64,000 bases of DNA from Mycobacterium malmoense (GTDB lineage: Bacteria > Actinomycetota > Actinomycetes > Mycobacteriales > Mycobacteriaceae): the NCBI RefSeq assembly GCF_019645855.1, contig NZ_CP080999.1, positions 3,100,001-3,164,000 on the forward strand, in the 5' to 3' direction. Below the pieces are notes generated by a model. It saw only the letters and a program-made list of their open reading frames with translations. It was not told where the DNA came from and ran no database searches. The position numbers were made by a program, and so were the translations under genes. Positions 58,685 to 64,000 of the stretch are shown here, one piece after another (position 1 is the first letter of the stretch; every line of letters begins with the position of its first letter).

Positions 58685-60241
58685 GTGACCACCGAACCGG
58701 CTTATCAAGCCCCCGCCGTCCCGTCCGTCCAGGTCGCCGCGTCGCTGCCGAAGCGCGGCGCGGGTTCCGCGGTATTGCTGGTGCCGGTCGTATCGACCGG
58801 CGACGAGGACACGCCCGGCGCGGCTGTCGCCGCGGCCGGGCCGTTCCTGCCTCCCGAAGCCGTCGCCGAGATCGAGGCCGGCCTGCGGGCGCTGGCGGCC
58901 ACCGGCGGCAGCGAACAGGTGCACCGGCTGGTGATCCCGTCGCTGCCGGTGGCCAGCGTCGCGACGATCGGCCTGGGCAAGCCGCGATCAGAGTGGCCCG
59001 CCGACACCGTCCGTCGCGCTGCCGGCGTGGCGGCGCGGTCGCTGAACGGCGTCGAGGCGGTGGTCACCACGCTGGCCGAACTACCGGGTGACGACGTCGC
59101 CTCGGCCGTCGTGGAGGGCCTGATCCTGGGCGGCTACCGGTTCACCGCCTTCCGCACCGACAAGACGGCGCCGAAAGACCCTGGGCTGCACAGGATCACC
59201 GTGCTGGCCACCTCGAAGGACGCCAAGAAGCAGGCCGCCCACGGGGCGGCCGTGGCGACCGCGGTGGCCACCGCCCGCGACCTGGTCAACACCCCGCCCA
59301 GCCACCTGTTTCCCGCCGAATTTGCCAGGCGCGCAAAGGCTTTGGGGGAATCCGCCGGCCTCGAGGTGGAGGTGCTCGACGACAAGGCGCTGCAGAAGGC
59401 CGGCTATGGCGGGGTGATCGGTGTCGGCCAGGGCTCGTCGCGCCCGCCTCGGTTGGTGCGGCTGATCCATCGGGGTTCGAAGCTGGCCAAGAAGCCGAGG
59501 CAGGCGAAGCGAGTTGCGCTGGTCGGCAAGGGTGTCACGTTCGACACCGGCGGCATCTCGATCAAACCGGCCGCCTCGATGCACTACATGACCTCGGACA
59601 TGGGTGGCGCCGCCGCGGTGATCGCGACCGTGGTGCTGGCCGCGCGGCTGCAGCTGCCCATCGACGTGATCGCCACGGTGCCGATGGCCGAGAACATGCC
59701 GTCGGCCACCGCCCAGCGGCCCGGCGACGTGCTGACGCAGTACGGCGGCACCACCGTCGAAGTGCTCAACACCGACGCCGAGGGCAGGCTCATCCTGGCC
59801 GACGCCATCGTCCGGGCGTGCGAGGACCACGCGGACTACCTGATCGAGACGTCCACGCTGACCGGTGCGCAGACGGTGGCGCTGGGCGCCCGCATCCCCG
59901 GGGTGATGGGCAGCGACGAGTTCCGCGACCGGGTCGCCGCGATCTCGCAGCGCGTGGGCGAGAACGGTTGGCCAATGCCGCTGCCCGACGAGCTCAAGGA
60001 CGACCTGAAGTCCACGGTGGCCGACCTGGCCAACGTCAGCAATCAGCGCTTCGCGGGCATGCTGGTGGCCGGGGTGTTCCTCCGCGAGTTCGTCGCCGAC
60101 GGCGTGAGCTGGGCGCACATCGACGTCGCGGGCCCGGCCTACAACACCGGCAGCCCGTGGGGATACACGCCCAAGGGCGCCACCGGCGTGCCCACCCGCA
60201 CCATGTTCGCCGTCCTCGAGGACATCGCCGACAACGGCTAG
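58685..60241 (+). CDS. pepB: Leucyl aminopeptidase PepB
   Basis: This 518-residue M17 family protein starts at GTG 58685 ([18 protein letters not shown]). Metal and catalytic motifs are [20 protein letters not shown] and [13 protein letters not shown]. It is a cytosolic hexameric exopeptidase. The region after the stop carries palindromic repeats. Confidence 0.94.
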   Translation: MTTEPAYQAPAVPSVQVAASLPKRGAGSAVLLVPVVSTGDEDTPGAAVAAAGPFLPPEAVAEIEAGLRALAATGGSEQVHRLVIPSLPVASVATIGLGKPRSEWPADTVRRAAGVAARSLNGVEAVVTTLAELPGDDVASAVVEGLILGGYRFTAFRTDKTAPKDPGLHRITVLATSKDAKKQAAHGAAVATAVATARDLVNTPPSHLFPAEFARRAKALGESAGLEVEVLDDKALQKAGYGGVIGVGQGSSRPPRLVRLIHRGSKLAKKPRQAKRVALVGKGVTFDTGGISIKPAASMHYMTSDMGGAAAVIATVVLAARLQLPIDVIATVPMAENMPSATAQRPGDVLTQYGGTTVEVLNTDAEGRLILADAIVRACEDHADYLIETSTLTGAQTVALGARIPGVMGSDEFRDRVAAISQRVGENGWPMPLPDELKDDLKSTVADLANVSNQRFAGMLVAGVFLREFVADGVSWAHIDVAGPAYNTGSPWGYTPKGATGVPTRTMFAVLEDIADNG

Positions 60242-60269
60242 CTGGCTTCCCCGCCCGCTTTCCCCGCTC

Positions 60270-60380
60270 GCCGAGCGTCACGCCAGCGTGACGCCGCTCG
60301 CCGAACGCCACGCTGGCGTGACGCTCGCCGACCCGAGGCGGCTGCTGGCGTGACGCTCGGCGACCCGAGGCGGCGGCCGA
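60270..60380. repeat. Palindromic repeats downstream of pepB
   Basis: At least two imperfect palindromes of the AGCGTCACGCCAGCGTGACG type (about 60273-60292 and 60304-60325) and two direct copies of GACGCTCG[C/G]CGACCCGAGGCGG (from about 60321 and 60353) lie here. They are the same family as 28498-28617, here after a gene followed by another in the same direction. They probably end pepB transcription. Confidence 0.65.
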
Positions 60381-60454
60381 CGACCGTCGGTTTAGGTTTC
60401 GCGGCCAGTGGCTATTAAGCCCTTACCAGACCGACGTTGGACGGGAGACGAATA

Positions 60455-60811
60455 GTGACTGCGCGACGGTTGATCATCGCGGTGGGTGCCGCGCTTTTGC
60501 TGGCCGGCGTCATCGGCTTGTTGGTACCGGTTTCCGTATCGGACCCCAATGGCAATTCGGTCTCGTGCGGCAACGGAATCGCCGCCGATTTGTCCGCCGC
60601 GCGAAGCGCCAACGACAAGAACGGTGCGAACATTCCGATCCTGAACCAAGTCCTCCCGCACACCGACTATGTGGCGCAATGCCAGTCGGCGGTCAGCGGC
60701 CGGCGCATGTGGACCATTCCGTTGGCGGTCGTCGGGGTCGTCGCGGTCGGTGGTGCGCTGCTGGTCCGGCGATCGGCGGGCACTGGATCGGGTCTAGATC
60801 AGACGGTTTAG
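60455..60811 (+). CDS. Small membrane protein with two helices and an external loop
   Basis: The protein has 118 residues from GTG 60455 with GGGAG 8 nt upstream. Helix 1 is LIIAVGAALLLAGVIGLLV and helix 2 IPLAVVGVVAVGGALLV, with a loop of about 55 residues between them holding two cysteines (SVSCGNG, AQCQSA). It ends 4 bp into the convergent ephD stop. Function is unknown; similar proteins occur in other mycobacteria as far as I recall. Confidence 0.7.
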   Translation: MTARRLIIAVGAALLLAGVIGLLVPVSVSDPNGNSVSCGNGIAADLSAARSANDKNGANIPILNQVLPHTDYVAQCQSAVSGRRMWTIPLAVVGVVAVGGALLVRRSAGTGSGLDQTV

Positions 60812-62580
60812 ATCACCTTGAACCGCGCGGTGCTGCGCAGCGCCTGTGGCGCGATCCGGGAAATGCCGTAGAACGCGTACGCCTCCGGCGCGACGGGACG
60901 GATCGGCTTCTTCTTCTTGACCGACGACAAGATCGCGTTGGCGACGTTCTCCGGCCCGTAGTGGCGCAGCGCGAACATCTTGCCGATCTGGCCCCGCCGG
61001 CCGTCGACGTCCTCGCCCTGGCCCGCGGGCGCGTCGAAGCGGGTGGTGTTGATGATGTTGGTGTTGATGACGCCGGGGCAGATCGTGGTCAGCCCGACGC
61101 CGGCGGCGTCGAGTTCGGCCCGCAGGCAGTCGGAGAACATGTAGGCCGCGGCCTTGGAGGTGCAGTAGGCGGTCAGCGACTGCGACGGCGCGTACGCGGC
61201 CATCGACGCGACGTTGACGATGTGGCCGCCGGTGCCGCGGTCGACCAAACGCCGGCCAAATGACCGGCAGCCGTTGACCACGCCGCCGAGGTTGACGTCC
61301 AGCACGCGGTCGAACTGCTCGGCGGGCGTGTCGAGGAACCCGCCGGCGTGCCCGATGCCGGCGTTGTTGACCACGATGTCGGGGACGTCGTGGTCGGCGC
61401 TGACCCGTTCGGCGAACGCCTCGACCGCGTCGCCGTCGGACACGTCGAGCACATACGGGTGCGCGACACCGCCCCGGGCGGCGATCTCGGCGGCGGTCTC
61501 CTTGACGGCGGCCTCGTCGATGTCGCTGACGATCACCTCGGCGCCCTCGCGCGCGAAGGCGAACGCCGTCGCCCGGCCGATGCCGCTGCCGGCGCCGGTG
61601 ACCGCGACCAGGGTGTCGCCGAACGCCTCGCGGGGACGCCCGACCTGGGCGCGCAGCAGCGCGCGGCTGGGCCGCTTGCCTTCGGCCAGGTCGGCGAAGT
61701 CGTGCACCGCGGCCGCCATCACCTGCGGGTGCGACATCGGGGAAAAGTGGCCCGCCTTGATGTCGCGGCGCCACAGCCGCGGGACCCAGCGGGCCGCGTC
61801 GTCGTACCCGTAGGGCCGCACGTAGCGGTCGTGGGTGTTGACGATGAGCTGCACCGGCACGTCGACGACGTGGATCGGCCGCTTCCCGGAAAACGAGCGA
61901 AAGTAGTTGGCGGGGTAGGTTTTTACCGAGTGCGCGGCGTCGCGGGCCAGCGTGGCGGAGTGATGGATCTTCTCGCCGGGGATGTTGTCGACCATGTTCC
62001 GCCGCACCGGCGCGAGGGACAGCGCGACCCGCAGCAGCAGCGGCGCCAGCACCGGTATCGAGAAGAACGCCATGTAGGTCAGCCGCAGGGCCTGGCTGAC
62101 GGCCCGCGCGAAGGTTCGCGGGCGCCAGGGCCGCCGCAGGCCGCCGAAGATGTAGTCGACGAGCTGGTCCTGGCTCGGGCCGGACACCGACGTGAACGAC
62201 GCGACCCGGTCGTTCGCGCCCGGGCGGCTCAGGTACTCCCACACGCCGACCGAGCCCCAGTCGTGGGCCAGGACGTGCACCGGCCGCCCGGGGCTGAGCT
62301 CGCCGATCACCGCGGCGAAGTCGTCGGCGAACCGGGCCATGGCGTACGCGGACACCGGCTTGGGCACCGACGACATGCCCACGCCGCGGTTGTCGTAGCG
62401 GATGACCCGGAACCGCCCGGCCAGCAGCGGGACGACACCGTCCCACAACACGTGCGAGTCGGGAAAGCCGTGCACCAGCACGACGGTCGGGCCGGCGCTG
62501 TTGCCCTCCTCGTAGACCGCGAGGCGCACGCCGTCCGGGCTGTCGACGAACCGCTGGGGCGCCTGGTGTAGTGCCGGCAT
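60808..62580 (-). CDS. ephD: EphD: alpha/beta-hydrolase fused to short-chain dehydrogenase
   Basis: The protein has 590 residues from ATG 62580. Residues 1-300 form an alpha/beta hydrolase (VLVHGFPDSHVLW, nucleophile Asp in LAHDWGSVGVW, His in AGHFSPMSHP). Residues 320-590 form an SDR domain (VAVTGAGSGIGRA, VNNAGIGHAG, YCTSKAAA). M. tuberculosis EphD acts on epoxy-mycolates. It is convergent with the small membrane gene and divergent from dlaT. Confidence 0.92.
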   Translation of the reverse strand: MPALHQAPQRFVDSPDGVRLAVYEEGNSAGPTVVLVHGFPDSHVLWDGVVPLLAGRFRVIRYDNRGVGMSSVPKPVSAYAMARFADDFAAVIGELSPGRPVHVLAHDWGSVGVWEYLSRPGANDRVASFTSVSGPSQDQLVDYIFGGLRRPWRPRTFARAVSQALRLTYMAFFSIPVLAPLLLRVALSLAPVRRNMVDNIPGEKIHHSATLARDAAHSVKTYPANYFRSFSGKRPIHVVDVPVQLIVNTHDRYVRPYGYDDAARWVPRLWRRDIKAGHFSPMSHPQVMAAAVHDFADLAEGKRPSRALLRAQVGRPREAFGDTLVAVTGAGSGIGRATAFAFAREGAEVIVSDIDEAAVKETAAEIAARGGVAHPYVLDVSDGDAVEAFAERVSADHDVPDIVVNNAGIGHAGGFLDTPAEQFDRVLDVNLGGVVNGCRSFGRRLVDRGTGGHIVNVASMAAYAPSQSLTAYCTSKAAAYMFSDCLRAELDAAGVGLTTICPGVINTNIINTTRFDAPAGQGEDVDGRRGQIGKMFALRHYGPENVANAILSSVKKKKPIRPVAPEAYAFYGISRIAPQALRSTARFKVI

Positions 62581-62767
62581 CGGACCTCCGCGCTCTGACT
62601 GGCAGTGGCCACACCGTAGCAAGCGCGTCGGGTCCGGCCGGGCGCCCGAGCGCGGTCCGCCCTGGATGTGTGCCGGTGCACGAGCAATGACAGGATGGTT
62701 TCGGACATCTGGTAAGCCAGATGCCGCCCCGCCCCGACCCACGAGCGATCGAGGAGTCAGAAGAGAT

Positions 62768-64000
62768 GGCCTTCTCCGTCCAGATGCCGGCACTCGGTGA
62801 GAGCGTCACCGAGGGGACGGTCACGCGCTGGCTCAAGCAGGAAGGCGACACGGTCGAACTCGATGAGCCGCTCGTCGAGGTGTCGACCGACAAGGTGGAC
62901 ACCGAAATCCCGTCGCCGGCCGCGGGCGTGCTGACCAAAATCATCGCCCAGGAGGACGACACCGTCGAGGTCGGCGGCGACCTGGCCGTCATCGGCGACG
63001 CCGCCGAAGGCGGGTCGCAGGCCGCACAGGCGCCGAGCCAACCGGAACCCGTGCAAGCGGCCCCCGCCCAGCCGGAGCCCGAACCCGCGGCGCCGGCCCG
63101 TCAGGCTTCCGGTGACGGCGGCGGCGCGACCCCCGTGCTGATGCCCGAGCTCGGCGAGTCGGTGGCCGAGGGTACGGTGACTCGCTGGCTGAAGAAGGTC
63201 GGCGACTCGGTCCAGGTTGACGAGGCGCTGGTGGAGGTGTCCACCGACAAGGTGGACACCGAGATCCCGTCGCCGGTCGCCGGCGTCCTGGTCAGCATCA
63301 CGGCCGACGAGGACACCACCGTGCCGGTCGGCGGTGAGTTGGCGCGGATCGGCTCGAATGTGGAGGCTTCCGCCCCCAGCGCCCCGCCCGCCCCCAGCGC
63401 CCCGCCCGCCCCCAGCGCTCCGCCCGCGCCCAAACCGGAACCCGCGCCCCAACCCAAGGCGGAGCCACGACCGGAAGCCCGCCCCGCTCCGGCGGCCGAA
63501 CCGGCGCCGAAAGCCGAACCCCAGGCCAGGCCCGAACCCGCGGCCGAACCGGCGGCGGCCGGCGGCTCGGGGGTAAATGGCACGCCGTACGTGACCCCGC
63601 TGGTGCGAAAACTGGCCGCCGAAAACAACATCGACCTGGCCGAGATCACCGGTACCGGGGTGGGCGGTCGCATCCGCAAGCAGGACGTGCTGGCCGCGGC
63701 CGAGCAGAAGGCCCGGCAAAAGGAACCAGCCAAGCAAGCTCCCGCCGCCGCGGCCGTGGATGCGGGCAAGGCGGCTCCCGCCGCCGCACCCACCCCGGCG
63801 CCCGCGCTGGCGCACCTGCGGGGCACCACGCAAAAGGCCAGCCGGATCCGTCAGATCACCGCGGTCAAGACCCGCGAATCCCTGCAGGCCACGGCCCAGC
63901 TCACCCAGACCCACGAGGTCGACATGACCAGGATCGTCGGGCTGCGCGCCAGGGCCAAGGCGGCGTTCGCCGAGCGCGAGGGCGTGAACCTGACCTTCCT
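62768..64000 (+). CDS. dlaT: Dihydrolipoamide acyltransferase DlaT (3' end beyond window)
   Basis: 411 codons are visible. Two N-terminal lipoyl domains each contain [13 protein letters not shown] with the lipoyl Lys. Ala/Pro-rich linkers and a peripheral subunit-binding domain ([20 protein letters not shown]) follow, and then the start of the catalytic domain. It is the E2 of the pyruvate dehydrogenase complex and part of the peroxynitrite reductase system in M. tuberculosis. The catalytic HxxxD end lies outside. Confidence 0.93.
63372..63425 (+). repeat. dlaT: Three 18-bp tandem repeats in dlaT linker
   Basis: GCCCCCAGCGCCCCGCCC is repeated at 63372, 63390 and 63408 (the third with one T). 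It encodes APSAPP three times in the flexible linker before the subunit-binding domain. The period of 6 codons allows length change without frame loss. Confidence 0.8.

Noticed and set aside
60794..62992. Long alternate minus-strand frame over ephD and the dlaT start
   Set aside because: It is Arg/Pro/Ala-rich without domains, while the EphD frame shows complete hydrolase and SDR motifs.

Overview
The window comes from a slow-growing Mycobacterium, most like the M. avium complex. The evidence is the high G+C content, PGRS-type Gly/Asn repeats, an IS110-family element, and a long stretch from about 23.1 kb rightwards that follows the M. tuberculosis Rv2182c-Rv2215 gene order. Species is not fixed by the sequence alone. 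M. tuberculosis names below come from recalled gene order and protein features, not from a database search.

Left third (1-23,100): an accessory island. Its core is an array of repeated cassettes, all read on the minus strand. A full cassette has three genes: (i) a signal-peptide PGRS protein without a PE domain, (ii) a GjpA-like secreted protein of about 420 residues, and (iii) a stand-alone EccA/CbxX-like AAA+ ATPase of about 340 residues. Three cassettes are complete (6,976-10,926; 11,891-15,743; 16,688-20,400) and a fourth PGRS gene runs off the left edge. Each PGRS gene lies just downstream of a decayed 5' end of a second GjpA-like gene, whose only intact copy is at 5,145-6,341. Conserved intercassette regions carry a C10 homopolymer and a CCCGGGA/TCCCGGG hairpin. 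Two closely related tyrosine recombinases (1,480-2,394 and 20,880-21,794) stand in direct orientation at the two ends of the visible array. They are followed by toxin-antitoxin material (zeta-toxin remnant, orphan HTH antitoxin-like gene, MazEF-like pair; HepT-MntA pair) and by a degenerate direct repeat of about 180 bp. I infer a recombinase-associated, duplicating locus of surface or secreted proteins, each set with its own T7SS-like ATPase.

Middle (23,100-33,700): cell envelope and lipid genes: a PlsC-like acyltransferase, an ArsA-like ATPase, two SRPBCC proteins, fadD15, pimB', a zincin-like protein and an NlpC/P60 (RipC-like) hydrolase. An IS110-family element has split a palindromic intergenic repeat between pimB' and the zincin gene.

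Right (33,700-64,000): an exonuclease/GIY-YIG protein, trpD, and the respiratory genes ctaE-qcrCAB and ctaC-ctaF, which together encode much of the bcc-aa3 supercomplex. mmpS3, asnB, adoK, an ErpA-like Fe-S carrier, glycerate kinase, cobUTS, ilvE, gcvT, pepB, ephD and the start of dlaT follow. Compared with the M. tuberculosis order there is an inserted Pks16-like acyl-AMP ligase plus DUF5994 gene between qcrB and the mmpS3 cluster. The adenylyl cyclase (Rv2212) between gcvT and pepB is missing, as is the membrane gene (Rv2209) between cobS and ilvE. Convergent gene ends carry palindromic or tandem repeats that probably act as bidirectional terminators.
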